64,000 bases of DNA from Synechococcus sp. BSA11S (lineage in GTDB: Bacteria; Cyanobacteriota; Cyanobacteriia; PCC-6307; Cyanobiaceae): the NCBI RefSeq assembly GCF_014224355.1, contig NZ_VNWP01000001.1, positions 124,001 through 188,000 on the forward strand, read 5' to 3'. How positions within the stretch are numbered: position 1 is the stretch's first letter; the number at the start of each line of letters is the position of its first letter. Below are positions 21,502-30,983 of this stretch, piece by piece. The notes beneath the pieces are model-generated. The model searched no databases. It worked only from the letters and a program-made list of their open reading frames with translations, and was not told the DNA's origin. A program made the position numbers and the translations under genes.

Positions 21502-21885
21502 ATGTTCAACACCGTTCTTTTCCCGATCGACCAGAGCCGCCAGACCATGGACACCGCGGCGGTGGCCCTGAAGCTGGCCCTGCAGCACGGCAGCCGGCTG
21601 GTGGTGCTCTCGGTGGTGGAGCCCGAGGAGGGCGTGATGCACGATGCCGCTGCTGTGGCGAGGCTGCTGGAGCAGGCCCGCGGCCATTTCGAGCAGGCCG
21701 GTGTGGCCTGTGAGGTGATCGAGCGGGAAGGTCGGCCTGCCTTCGTGATCGGTGATGTGGCCGATGAGATCGATGCCGACGTGATCGTGATGGGGACCCG
21801 CGGCCTGTCCGTCGAGGCCGATCAGCCCAGCACGGCGTCGCGGGTGATCCAGCTGGCCCCCTGCCCTGTTCTGGTGGTGCCCTGA
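21502..21885 (+). CDS. Universal stress protein A family
   Basis: Small single-domain Usp of 127 residues. It has the N-terminal strand with the ATP-contact Asp (TVLFPIDQSRQTMDTA), the DVIVMGTRG strand-turn and the C-terminal VIQLAPCPVLVVP. The usual ATP motif G-x2-G-x9-G-S is altered here: after GTRG the later Gly-Ser is replaced by TAS, so ATP binding may be weak or absent. It overlaps ylqF by one base (TGATG), suggesting coupling. Confidence 0.88.
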   Translation: MFNTVLFPIDQSRQTMDTAAVALKLALQHGSRLVVLSVVEPEEGVMHDAAAVARLLEQARGHFEQAGVACEVIEREGRPAFVIGDVADEIDADVIVMGTRGLSVEADQPSTASRVIQLAPCPVLVVP

Positions 21886-22796
21886 TGGAGGGGATCGCCA
21901 CTCCCGCCGCTGAGGGTCTGAGCCAGTCGGCCCCCGCGATCCAGTGGTACCCGGGGCACATCGCCAAGGCGGAGCGGCAGCTGTTCAGCCAGCTCGACAA
22001 GGTGGATCTGGTGATCGAGGTGCGCGATGCACGGATCCCCAGGGCCACCGGCCACCCGCGCCTGCAGCGCTGGGTGAAGTCCAAGCCACGGCTGCTGGTG
22101 ATCAACCGTCGCGACATGGTCAACGAGGCGGCCCGCCAGGCCTGGGATCACTGGCTGCGTGCCCGGGGTGAAACCCCCTGGTGGTGCGACGCCAAGGTGG
22201 GGACCGGGGTGAAGCAGCTTCAGGAGGCCGCGATCCGTGCCGGGGAGAAGCTCAATGCCCGCCGGGCGGGCCGGGGCATGCGGCCGCGCCCGGTGCGTGC
22301 CCTGATGCTCGGCTTTCCCAACGTGGGCAAATCGGCCCTGATCAACCGCCTCGTGCGCCAGAAGGTGGTAGACAGCGCCCGCCGCGCCGGGGTCACCCGC
22401 GCGCTGCGCTGGGTTCGTCTCGGCCAGGCGCTCGATCTGCTCGATGCCCCCGGCGTGCTGCCACCGCGGCTCGACGACCAGCGCTCCGCCCTGCTGCTTG
22501 CCCTCTGCGACGACATCGGCCAGGCCGCCTACGACGGTGAGGCTGTGGCGGTGGCCTTTCTGCGCCTGCTCGAGACCCTGCAGATTCACCCCGCGGCCGG
22601 CATCTCCTCCAGCGGCGTGCTGGGGCGCTACGGGGTGCCGGTGCCCTCCCCGATGGACGGCTGGAGCTGGCTGGAGACGGCCGCCGCCCGCCACACCAGC
22701 GGTGACACGGCCCGCATGGCCCAGCGCCTGCTCGACGATTTCCGCCGCTCGTTGCTCGGTCCGATCGCTCTGGAGCTGCCCCCTGATCCGGCATGA
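21885..22796 (+). CDS. ylqF: Ribosome biogenesis GTPase YlqF (RbgA)
   Basis: Circularly permuted GTPase that helps late 50S subunit maturation. The permuted order is visible: G4-like VINRRDM comes first (about residue 67), then G1 GFPNVGKSALINRLV (about residue 145), then G3 DAPG. The N-terminal WYPGHIAKAERQL motif is the YlqF/RbgA hallmark. Length 303. It starts inside the usp stop and its own stop overlaps the rluD start (ATGA), so usp-ylqF-rluD probably form an operon. Confidence 0.95.
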   Translation: MEGIATPAAEGLSQSAPAIQWYPGHIAKAERQLFSQLDKVDLVIEVRDARIPRATGHPRLQRWVKSKPRLLVINRRDMVNEAARQAWDHWLRARGETPWWCDAKVGTGVKQLQEAAIRAGEKLNARRAGRGMRPRPVRALMLGFPNVGKSALINRLVRQKVVDSARRAGVTRALRWVRLGQALDLLDAPGVLPPRLDDQRSALLLALCDDIGQAAYDGEAVAVAFLRLLETLQIHPAAGISSSGVLGRYGVPVPSPMDGWSWLETAAARHTSGDTARMAQRLLDDFRRSLLGPIALELPPDPA

Positions 22797-23740
22797 GCGG
22801 CTTCGGGGAAGGCGATGGTGAGCTGCTCACGCTCCATTACCCGAAGCCGCTGCCGATGCGGCTCGACCGCTGGCTGGTGGCCCAGCGGCCGGAGCAGAGC
22901 CGGGCACGCATCCAGAAATTCATCGAGGCCGGCTACGTGCGCGTCAATGGCGTCACGGGCCGCGCCAAGACCCCCCTGCGCAACAACGATGAGGTGCAGC
23001 TCTGGATGCCGCCGCCCGAGCCGCTGCCTTACCTGCTGCCCCAGCCGATCCCGCTTGATGTGCTCCACGAGGACGCCCATCTGATCGTGATCAACAAGCC
23101 GGCTGGCCTCACGGTGCATCCGGCGCCGGGCAACCGTGACGGCACTCTGGTGAACGGCCTGCTGCACCACTGCCCCGATCTGCCTGGGATCGGCGGTGAG
23201 ATGCGCCCCGGGATCGTGCACCGCCTCGACAAGGACACCACCGGCTGCATCGTGATCGCCAAGAGTCAGCAGGCCCTGGTACGGCTGCAGGAGCAGATCC
23301 AGAAGCGGGTGGCCTCGCGGGAGTACCTGGCGGTGGTGCATGGGGCGCCGGCGACGGAGAGCGGCACGATCGTCGGTGCGATCGGCCGACATCCCGCCGA
23401 TCGCAAGAAATACGCCGTGGTGGCCGACGAGAAGGGCCGCTTCGCCTGCACCCACTGGACCCTGATCGAGCGCCTTGGCGATCACTCCCTGTTGCGCTTC
23501 CGACTCGACACCGGCAGGACCCATCAGATCCGGGTCCACTGCGCCCACATCGGCCATCCGATCGTGGGCGATGCCACCTACAGCCGCTGCCGCAGGCTGC
23601 CGCTGGAGCTGCCCGGCCAGGCCCTGCATGCGGTGGCCCTGGGCCTCGATCATCCGATCAGCGGCGAGCGGCTGAGCTTCGAGGCTCCCCTGCCGGAGCC
23701 GTTCGAGAGCCTCCTCCACCTGCTGCGCCGGCGCCGCTGA
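22793..23740 (+). CDS. rluD: 23S rRNA pseudouridine synthase, RluD/RluA family
   Basis: Isomerises uridines in large-subunit rRNA. An N-terminal S4 RNA-binding domain (RLDRWLVAQRPEQSRARIQKF) precedes the catalytic domain with the motif HRLDKDTTGCIVIAK, whose Asp is the nucleophile, plus VINKPAGLTVHPAPGN and LDTGRTHQIRVHCAHIGHP. Length 315 is typical. RluD-type specificity (helix 69) is the most likely of the family, inferred from the S4 domain. It overlaps ylqF by four bases and converges on the ClC channel gene. Confidence 0.93.
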   Translation: MSGFGEGDGELLTLHYPKPLPMRLDRWLVAQRPEQSRARIQKFIEAGYVRVNGVTGRAKTPLRNNDEVQLWMPPPEPLPYLLPQPIPLDVLHEDAHLIVINKPAGLTVHPAPGNRDGTLVNGLLHHCPDLPGIGGEMRPGIVHRLDKDTTGCIVIAKSQQALVRLQEQIQKRVASREYLAVVHGAPATESGTIVGAIGRHPADRKKYAVVADEKGRFACTHWTLIERLGDHSLLRFRLDTGRTHQIRVHCAHIGHPIVGDATYSRCRRLPLELPGQALHAVALGLDHPISGERLSFEAPLPEPFESLLHLLRRRR

Positions 23741-23767
23741 TCCAGTCCACCGCGGCGAACCTCCCCA

Positions 23768-25087
23768 TCAGCCGGCCCGGCGCAGCTCCTCCTCCGCCTC
23801 CTCGCGCATCAGATCGAAGAGGGTGTCGCGCTCGAACAGATCAGCCACGGCGATGGCGGTGAGCACGGCGAAGCCGATCGGCAGCAGCAGGGCGTAATCC
23901 TTGCTCAGCTCGAAGCTGAGCAGGATCGCCGTCAGAGGTGTGCGGGTGAGCGCCCCCAGAAAGGCGGCCCCACCGGCGAACAGGAGCGAGGCGGGAGCGT
24001 AGTGGACCACCACCAGGCTGAATTCCCTCAGCAGCGTCCCCAGGGAGGCCCCCACCACCAGGGCCGGAGCGAGGATGCCCCCCGGGGCCTCCGCCGCCAC
24101 CGCCACAGCCGTGCCGATGGCCTGGACCACCAGGGCCAGCAGGGCCAGCACCGGCGTCGTCAGGCCCAGCAGGGCGTCGAAGCCCAGCTTTTCCGGGCTG
24201 TCGAAGGAGGAGGGCAGAGCCGCCGCCCCTGCGCCGATCACCAGCCCCACCAGGGGAAGCAGCTGCCAGGGGGGTAACCGCCAGCGCCGGAAGAGGAGCA
24301 ACAGGCGCAGCACCCAGCGCTGGTACTGCATGGCCAGAAGTCCGGCCAGCACCCCGAGCAGCAGGAGGAAGGGGATGTCCACCAGACGGAGGGTGTCGAT
24401 GCGGCTGGGGTCGACCACGATCGGGGCCAGATTGCGCATCCAGGCCGGCGACGTCGGCGCGGACGAGAGCAGGCGCGTCCAGGCCACCGTGGCGAAGGTG
24501 GCGAAGGCGGCGATCGCGTTGACCCGGATGTCCGCCTTCTTGAGCAGTTCCTCGAGGGTGTAAACCAGGCCGCCCAGGGGGGAGTGGAAGATGGCGGCGA
24601 GGCCGGCGCCGCTGCCGATGGCCACGGCCGAGCGACGGGTGCTCCCCTTGGCGCCCACCACTCCTGCGGATTCCTTGGCCATGGAGGCCCCGATCTGGAT
24701 GGAGGGTCCTTCGGGTCCAACCGGCAGGCCACCGCCGATGGCGACGCCGCTGGCCAGCAGCTTCACCAGGGCTACCTTCCAGCCCATCGGCACGGGCAGT
24801 CCCCGCAGCCAGACCATGACCTGAATGATCCCCGAGCCCTTGGCGCCGGGTTCGACGCCGCTGATCAGCGCACCGGCCAGGCCGCCCCCGAGCGCCCCCA
24901 TCAGTGGCAGCACCAGCAGGCGTGGCAGGCGGGAGGCCAGCTGCAGCCGCAGGCCATTCACCGCCTCGATCTCGAGGGCATAGATCCAGATCGCCACCCC
25001 GACCCCCAGGCCGATGGCGTTCACCAGCAGGAAAAGCATCAGCAGCCGGCGGAGCCTGACGAGCCGCTGGTTGGGAGTCACCCCCAC
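23768..25087 (-). CDS. ClC-family chloride channel/antiporter
   Basis: Multi-span membrane protein of 439 residues that moves chloride, probably in exchange for protons. ClC signatures are present: PGAKGSGI (GSGIP-like), GPEGPSIQIG with the gating Glu, SPLGGLVYTLEELLKKA with the Glu pair that includes the internal proton Glu, and GGILAPALVVGASLG. Keeping both glutamates favours an H+/Cl- antiporter over a passive channel. No CBS domain follows. The ATG start lies two bases from the end of the ABC ATPase gene on the same strand, so they may be co-transcribed. Confidence 0.92.
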   Translation of the reverse strand: MGVTPNQRLVRLRRLLMLFLLVNAIGLGVGVAIWIYALEIEAVNGLRLQLASRLPRLLVLPLMGALGGGLAGALISGVEPGAKGSGIIQVMVWLRGLPVPMGWKVALVKLLASGVAIGGGLPVGPEGPSIQIGASMAKESAGVVGAKGSTRRSAVAIGSGAGLAAIFHSPLGGLVYTLEELLKKADIRVNAIAAFATFATVAWTRLLSSAPTSPAWMRNLAPIVVDPSRIDTLRLVDIPFLLLLGVLAGLLAMQYQRWVLRLLLLFRRWRLPPWQLLPLVGLVIGAGAAALPSSFDSPEKLGFDALLGLTTPVLALLALVVQAIGTAVAVAAEAPGGILAPALVVGASLGTLLREFSLVVVHYAPASLLFAGGAAFLGALTRTPLTAILLSFELSKDYALLLPIGFAVLTAIAVADLFERDTLFDLMREEAEEELRRAG

Positions 25088-25089
25088 CG

Positions 25090-26709
25090 TCAGGCCACCG
25101 CAGGTAGGCGCGGGCAGGCCTCCACCAGCTGGCGCGTGATCGCCGCCCGCGGTTGCTCGAGCATCGGCCCGGCTGGCCCCTCCTCAACGATGCGGCCCCC
25201 GTCGAGCACGATCAGCCGCTGGCAGAAGCCGCTGGCCACCGCCAGGTCGTGGGTCACGAAGATCAGACCCAGGCCCAGGCGCCCCTGCAGCTCCCGCAGC
25301 AGGGCCAGCACCTCGGCCTGCACTTCGGCATCGAGCATGCTCACGCTCTCGTCGCAGAGCAGCACCTTCGGCTCCAGCACCAGGGCGCGGGCGATCGCCA
25401 CCCGCTGCTGCTGGCCCCCGGAGAGCTGGCGGGGCAGGCGGTTCTCAAACAGCTCGGGCGGCTCCAGCCCCACCGTGGCCAGCCATTCCCTGGCCCTGGC
25501 GCGGGCCCCGGAGCGGCTGGCCAGCCCATGGATCAGCAGCGGATCCGCCACTGCTTCCCCCACCGTCATGGTCGGATTGAGGCAGGCCAGCGGATCCTGG
25601 AACACCATCTGCAGGCGACGGCGAGCCCTGGCCAGCTCAGCCCCGCCCATCCTGAGCAGATCGCGTCCCTCCAGGCTGACGCGGCCGCCTCGCACCGGGG
25701 TCAGACCCATCAGGGCCCTGCAAAGGGTGCTCTTGCCGCAGCCCGAAGCCCCCACCACTCCGAGGGTTTCGCCGGGGCTGAGGCGAAGGCTCACCCCATC
25801 GACGGCCTTCAGCCAGCGCTGCCGCCAGGGGGGTGAGGGCAGGGGATGCCAGCAGCGAAGCTCCTCCAGCTCCAGCAGGGGAGGGGCCACGATCGCAGGG
25901 GGGGTGTGGCTGCCTTCGCGAGCACGGGCCGCCGCCACCAGCCGTCGGCTGAGCGGTGCCTGGGGGGCTTGCAGCAGCGTGGTGGCCGGGGCCTCCTCCA
26001 CCACCCGTCCATGGTCGAGAACGGCGATGCGCTGGCACCAGCGGCCTGCCATGGCCAGGTCGTGGCTGATCAGCAACAGAGCGCTGCCGCTCTCCCGGCA
26101 GAGGCCGGTGAGCTCCGCCATCACCTGGCCCGCCACGGCCACATCCAGGCTGGTGGTGGGCTCATCCGCGATCACCAGCGCCGGCTCCAGGGCCATGGCC
26201 AGGGCAATCGCCAGCCGCTGGCGCATGCCGCCGCTGAATTCATGGGGATAGCTGCCATAGCGATCCGGGCTGATGCCCACCCGCTCCAGCAGTTGCTGGG
26301 CCCGCTGCCGCACCCGGGCCCGATCCCAGTCGGGGCGGTGGGCCGAGAGGGTGTCGTCGAGATGCTCGCCGATGCGCAGGAGTGGGTTCAGCCGTGTCAT
26401 CGGGTCCTGAAACACCAGCCCCACGGCTTCGCCCCGCAGCTGGCGCAGGGCCGAGCGTTTCAGCCCACGGGGATCCTGCCCCGCCAGCCGCAGGCTGCCA
26501 GAGCAGTGGCTGCCGGGGGGCAACAACTGCAGAACAGCCCTCGCCACGGTGCTCTTGCCGCAGCCCGACGGTCCCACCAGGGCGAGGGTGTCGCCCGAGC
26601 CGAGCCGAAGGTTCAGGCCATCGAGCGTGGGGGCGCCAGGGCTGGCGGGGTAACGCACGCTCAGGTCATTGATCTCCAGAACCGGCTCGGCGGCACGCAT
26701 GTCGACCAT
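25090..26709 (-). CDS. Fused double ABC ATPase of the peptide/nickel importer class
   Basis: Two complete ATPase domains in one chain of 539 residues, like YejF or a DppD-DppF fusion. First: GPSGCGKST, FSGGMRQRLAIALAMA, LVIADEPTTSLD. Second: GASGCGKST, LSGGQQQRVAIARALV, VLLCDESVSMLD. Each is followed by the family's switch His (ISHDLAMA; VTHDLAVASGFCQ). The start is ATG 26709 (or ATG 26700); an open frame further upstream lacks any family character. No permease or binding-protein gene lies next to it, so the partner is elsewhere. Substrate unknown: peptides, opines or nickel are family options. Confidence 0.88.
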   Translation of the reverse strand: MVDMRAAEPVLEINDLSVRYPASPGAPTLDGLNLRLGSGDTLALVGPSGCGKSTVARAVLQLLPPGSHCSGSLRLAGQDPRGLKRSALRQLRGEAVGLVFQDPMTRLNPLLRIGEHLDDTLSAHRPDWDRARVRQRAQQLLERVGISPDRYGSYPHEFSGGMRQRLAIALAMALEPALVIADEPTTSLDVAVAGQVMAELTGLCRESGSALLLISHDLAMAGRWCQRIAVLDHGRVVEEAPATTLLQAPQAPLSRRLVAAARAREGSHTPPAIVAPPLLELEELRCWHPLPSPPWRQRWLKAVDGVSLRLSPGETLGVVGASGCGKSTLCRALMGLTPVRGGRVSLEGRDLLRMGGAELARARRRLQMVFQDPLACLNPTMTVGEAVADPLLIHGLASRSGARARAREWLATVGLEPPELFENRLPRQLSGGQQQRVAIARALVLEPKVLLCDESVSMLDAEVQAEVLALLRELQGRLGLGLIFVTHDLAVASGFCQRLIVLDGGRIVEEGPAGPMLEQPRAAITRQLVEACPRLPAVA

Positions 26710-26815
26710 GGGACGCGGCGGTTCGTGACAAGCGGACACAGCATGGGTGGGCGGGTCCTCACGCACGTGGCTTTGTTGCGTGATCTGCATACGATGGATG
26801 CAGAAGCGTCTGGTG

Positions 26816-29215
26816 ATGCTCGATACCGCCGTTGGAATCAGAGACAACGTTGCGGGCGAGAGCCTGGGCGGCGAGCGAATCGGCCTGCACGGTGCCCGTC
26901 CCGCTGGAGCGATCGCCGATCCCGGGGCCCTGAACGGTGACACCCCGGCCTCCCTCCCCCTGGGGCGACGGCCGATCACTACCCCTGACGACTACGGGGT
27001 GAAGCTTCCCGACTGGCTGTGGCAGTGCATTCTCAATGTCCCCCCCGGCCAGGGCGATGTCTGCCCGACCGATGCGGAATCCCTGCTGGCGGCGGCCTTT
27101 GACTTCGCCTTTCAGCTCCACGACGGCCAGGTGCGTGCCACCGGTGAGCCTTACATCATTCACCCGATTGCCGTTGCCGATCTCCTGCGCGACATCGGCG
27201 CCAGCGCGGGGGTGATCGCGGCCGGATTCCTCCACGATGTGGTCGAGGACACCGACGTCACCCCCGAGGAGCTTGAGGTTCATTTCGGAGCCGAGGTGCG
27301 CGCTCTGGTGGAGGGGGTCACCAAACTTGGCGGGATTCACTTCACCAACCACACCGAAGCCCAGGCGGAAAACCTGCGGCGGATGTTTCTGGCCATGGCC
27401 AGCGACATCCGCGTGGTGCTGGTGAAGCTGGCTGATCGGCTGCACAACATGCGCACCCTCGGCGCCCTCAAGCCCGAGAAGCAGCAGCGCATCGCCCGTG
27501 AAACCCGTGAGATCTACGCCCCCCTCGCCAACCGGCTCGGCATCGGCCGCTTCAAGTGGGAGCTCGAGGACCTCGCCTTCAAGATTCTCGAGCCCGAGGC
27601 CTACGGGGAGATCAAGCAGCAGGTGGCCAGCAAGCGCAGCGACCGTGAGGAGCGCCTCGCCACCACGGTGGGCCTGCTGATGCAACGGCTCGAGGCGGCA
27701 GGGCTGCACGACTGCGAAGTGAGCGGACGGCCCAAGCACCTCTATGGCATCTGGAGCAAGATGCAGCTGCAGCAGAAGGCCTTCCACGAAATCTTCGATG
27801 TGGCGGCCCTGCGCATCCTGATGCCCAACCTCGAGAGCTGTTATCGCGCTCTTGCGGTGGTTCACGACACCTTTCGCCCCATCCCCGGTCGCTTCAAGGA
27901 TTACATCGGCCTGCCCAAGCCCAATGGCTACCAGTCGTTGCACACGGCCGTGATCGGCCGTCATCGGCCGATCGAGGTGCAGATCCGCACCACCGAGATG
28001 CATCAGGTGGCCGAATACGGCATTGCGGCCCACTGGAAATACAAGGAGGGAGGCTCACCCGCCTCTGCCGGCGCTGCAGAGCGATTCAACTGGCTGCGTC
28101 AGCTGGTCGACTGGCAGCAGGACGACGGCGGTGAGGACAGCAGCGATTACCTCGCCTCGATCAAGGAAGACCTCTTTGACGAAGAGGTTTTCGTGTTCAC
28201 GCCCCAAGGGGATGTGGTGGGGCTGCGCAAAGGATCCACGGCTGTGGATTTCGCTTTCCGCATCCACTCGGAAGTGGGCAATCACTGCCAGGGCGTACGC
28301 ATCAACGACCGTCTCTGCCCCTTGGCCACGCCGCTGCGCAATGGTGATTTCGTGCAGATCATCACCGCCAAGTCGGCCCATCCGAGCCTCGACTGGCTCA
28401 ATTTCGTGGCCACCCCCACCGCCCGCAACCGGATCCGGCAGTGGTACAAGCGCAGCCACCGCGAGGAGAACATCCAGCGGGGCACCGCCATGCTCGAGCG
28501 GGAACTGGGGCGCGACGGCTTCGATGCCCTGCTGAACGGCGAGGCGATGGTCAAGGTGGCCCGTCGTTGCAATCTGGTGGGCACCGAGGATCTTCTCGCG
28601 GCCCTCGGCTTCGGCGGTGTCACCCTGCAGCAGGCGGTCAACCGTCTGCGCGAGGAGGTGCGGCTCACCTCCGAGGCGGCAGCCCCGGTGCTCAGCAACG
28701 AGGACCTGGCCCGCACGGTCTCGGATCAGGCGGGTCAGCCCTTGCCCGCCTCTCCCGAGGGGGTTGGCAGTCCGATCCTGGGTCTCGAGGGCCTTGAGTA
28801 TCGGCTGGGGGGCTGTTGTTGTCCTCTCCCCGGAGAATCAATCGTGGGCAGCGTGGCTCTGGGCAATCACGGCATCACCATTCATCGCCAGGACTGCGTC
28901 AATGTGGCGGCCGTGCCGGTGGAACGTCGGTTGCCGGTGCGCTGGAATCCCGAAGCGGATCAGCAGAGCCGTCGCTACCCGGTGCAGATCCGCATTGAGG
29001 TGCTCGATCGTGTCGGTGTACTCAAAGACATCCTCACGCGTCTCTCCGACAGCCGCATCAATGTCAGCGATGCCCGGGTGCGCACGGCCGTCGGCAAGCC
29101 CGCCCGCATCGACCTCAAGGTGGAGCTCGCCAGCGCCAGCCAGCTGGTCACCACGATGGATCAGATCCGCTCCATGGCCGATGTGCTCGACCTCTGCCGC
29201 ACCGGCATCGGTTAG
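26816..29215 (+). CDS. spoT: Bifunctional (p)ppGpp synthetase/hydrolase, Rel/SpoT family
   Basis: Makes and degrades the alarmone (p)ppGpp in the stringent response. From ATG 26816 (799 residues): an N-terminal extension of about 70 residues, HD hydrolase domain with HDVVEDTD and KLADRLHNMRT, synthetase domain with the GRPKHLYGIWSKM helix, FDVAALRI and RFKDYIGLPKPNGYQSLHT, TGS domain (VFVFTPQGDVVGLRKGST), a zinc-finger-like part with GGCCCPLPG, and a C-terminal ACT domain. The synthetase loop reads RFKD (the RxKD type), which marks bifunctional enzymes rather than RelA. ATG 26747 is open but unlikely. Confidence 0.96.
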   Translation: MLDTAVGIRDNVAGESLGGERIGLHGARPAGAIADPGALNGDTPASLPLGRRPITTPDDYGVKLPDWLWQCILNVPPGQGDVCPTDAESLLAAAFDFAFQLHDGQVRATGEPYIIHPIAVADLLRDIGASAGVIAAGFLHDVVEDTDVTPEELEVHFGAEVRALVEGVTKLGGIHFTNHTEAQAENLRRMFLAMASDIRVVLVKLADRLHNMRTLGALKPEKQQRIARETREIYAPLANRLGIGRFKWELEDLAFKILEPEAYGEIKQQVASKRSDREERLATTVGLLMQRLEAAGLHDCEVSGRPKHLYGIWSKMQLQQKAFHEIFDVAALRILMPNLESCYRALAVVHDTFRPIPGRFKDYIGLPKPNGYQSLHTAVIGRHRPIEVQIRTTEMHQVAEYGIAAHWKYKEGGSPASAGAAERFNWLRQLVDWQQDDGGEDSSDYLASIKEDLFDEEVFVFTPQGDVVGLRKGSTAVDFAFRIHSEVGNHCQGVRINDRLCPLATPLRNGDFVQIITAKSAHPSLDWLNFVATPTARNRIRQWYKRSHREENIQRGTAMLERELGRDGFDALLNGEAMVKVARRCNLVGTEDLLAALGFGGVTLQQAVNRLREEVRLTSEAAAPVLSNEDLARTVSDQAGQPLPASPEGVGSPILGLEGLEYRLGGCCCPLPGESIVGSVALGNHGITIHRQDCVNVAAVPVERRLPVRWNPEADQQSRRYPVQIRIEVLDRVGVLKDILTRLSDSRINVSDARVRTAVGKPARIDLKVELASASQLVTTMDQIRSMADVLDLCRTGIG

Positions 29216-29307
29216 GCCCTGCCCAGCGCGGCCGAGCAGGTCGAGACCATCGGCGAATCGTCATCGAAGTCTGGATGGATGGCCTTCGCGCACCGGGTCC
29301 ATCCGGC

Positions 29308-30924
29308 TCACGGTTCTCGACGGAAGACCCTGATCGCCCCGGAGGAGAGTTCCAGGTCCTGGGTGATCTCCCGCCAGGTGAGCTCGTCGCGGCTCAGGCA
29401 CTCCAGCAGGAAGGCTTCGCTGTGGCGACCGCCCCGCCCGGTGCGGCTCCAGATCAGGTGCCGGTGGCGCGGGTCGGTGAGCTGGGCGCAGGCCTGCTCG
29501 TCGCTGATCGCCAGACCGATCAGATCGGTGGCCCAGGAGCGCCGCATGCCGTAGGGATCCAGGCTCCAGCTGGGGTGCACCCCCACGGTGGAGGAGGGTT
29601 CATCCAGTTCCCAGTGCAGGGAAAAATCCTGGGGGGAGGTGAAGGTGCCCGCCTCCCCCGGCAGGGTGCGCAGCCGCTGGATCAACCGCTCCCGATCCCG
29701 TTCCACCGCATCCGGGGCCCTGCTGCCTGCCCCGAGGGCCAGGGTCTCCACCACCAGCACGTTGTTCACCAGGATCAGCGAGAGCACGAGGGCGAAGGCG
29801 GCACCCGTTCGCAGCAGTCCGCGGCTGGAGGACTGCTCCAGGGCGGCCGTGCCGGCGGCCACGATCAGCACCACCGGCACGATCGCCATCAGCACGTAGT
29901 GCCTCCAGTAGTGGGTGGTGCTGAAGGAGAGGATCAACCCCCCCAGAAAAACCAGACTCAGCAGCGGCACGACCAGGCTTCTGCCACCGGCTCCGGCCCG
30001 ACGTCGACTGGCCAGCCGGGTCAGGCGCAGCACGCCCAGCAGGGGAATGACCAGCAGCATCCAGAGCTCCACTCCCGCCACTGACGCCCCCGCCACCCGC
30101 GCCAGCAGCTCACCAAGGCTCTGGCTGTCTCCAGGGCGCTGGGCGCTCCACTCCAGCGGCAGAACCACCGCTCCGGCCCAGAGTTTGGCCAGGCCGTCGC
30201 TGAGAAACAGGTAGGGGAGCCCCATCAGCAGCGCCCCCAGCCCAGCGCCCGCGGTGACCCAGCCAAGGCCCACCCAGCGCCGCCGCCAGCTCCAGGACTC
30301 CGGCCAGGACAGCAGCGCCAGCGCCACCAGCAGCAGGGGAAGCAGCAGGTTGGGGCGTACGGCCACCGCCAGGAACAGGCTGAATCCCGAGGCCGCCAGT
30401 CCGAACCGGCGCGGCTTCGGCACCTGGCGTGCCAGCAGAGCCACGGCCAGCACCAGGAAGGCATTGGCGAACTGGTGCAGATGGCCGGAGAGTCCGCCGA
30501 GCATCTTCTGGCTCATGACCACGAACAGAGCGGCGCTGCCGAGCGGCACCAGCGAGCCATGCCGCAGCGGCACCAGGCCACGGCTGGCCAGCTGGCGGAT
30601 CGCATCGGCCAGCAGCAGGCCGCCGCCGATGTTGAGCAGCAGCGTCAGCACCCGGTGGGCCCGGATCGATCCCAGCCATGCCGAGGGGGCATAGAGCACC
30701 TGGATGATCGGCCACTTGGCGTTGAAGCCCTCCTCGTACATCAGTCGACCGTGCAGCAGCCGGCGGCCCAGGTGGAGGTACGTGTCCACATCCAGGTCGT
30801 AGTTCCCCGCGGCCGTGGGGGCCTGCCAGAGCCGCAGGACCAGTCCTGCGCCGATCAGCAGCCAGAGCCCGGTGAGGACGATATCGATCGGCCTGTGAGC
30901 GGTTGATCCGGAGGGTGGAATCAC
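29308..30924 (-). CDS. Multi-span membrane glycosyltransferase-like protein (ArnT/PMT-like)
   Basis: About 538 residues with roughly ten hydrophobic segments and a soluble C-terminal domain of about 130 residues. The first luminal loop carries acidic residues typical of GT-C enzymes (NYDLDVDTYLHLGRRLLHG, EEGFNAKWP), which in that class bind metal and lipid-sugar donors. Substrate and exact family cannot be read here; a dolichyl/polyprenyl-phosphate sugar transferase is the best guess. GTG 30924 is my start; TTG 30972 also opens but overlaps the spacing to the divergent selO gene. Confidence 0.7.
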   Translation of the reverse strand: MIPPSGSTAHRPIDIVLTGLWLLIGAGLVLRLWQAPTAAGNYDLDVDTYLHLGRRLLHGRLMYEEGFNAKWPIIQVLYAPSAWLGSIRAHRVLTLLLNIGGGLLLADAIRQLASRGLVPLRHGSLVPLGSAALFVVMSQKMLGGLSGHLHQFANAFLVLAVALLARQVPKPRRFGLAASGFSLFLAVAVRPNLLLPLLLVALALLSWPESWSWRRRWVGLGWVTAGAGLGALLMGLPYLFLSDGLAKLWAGAVVLPLEWSAQRPGDSQSLGELLARVAGASVAGVELWMLLVIPLLGVLRLTRLASRRRAGAGGRSLVVPLLSLVFLGGLILSFSTTHYWRHYVLMAIVPVVLIVAAGTAALEQSSSRGLLRTGAAFALVLSLILVNNVLVVETLALGAGSRAPDAVERDRERLIQRLRTLPGEAGTFTSPQDFSLHWELDEPSSTVGVHPSWSLDPYGMRRSWATDLIGLAISDEQACAQLTDPRHRHLIWSRTGRGGRHSEAFLLECLSRDELTWREITQDLELSSGAIRVFRREP

Positions 30925-30983
30925 GACGTCGGACCTGGTGTCACGCCCCGTTTCTAGGCTGCGCCCAGCCAAGGGCTTCAGGG

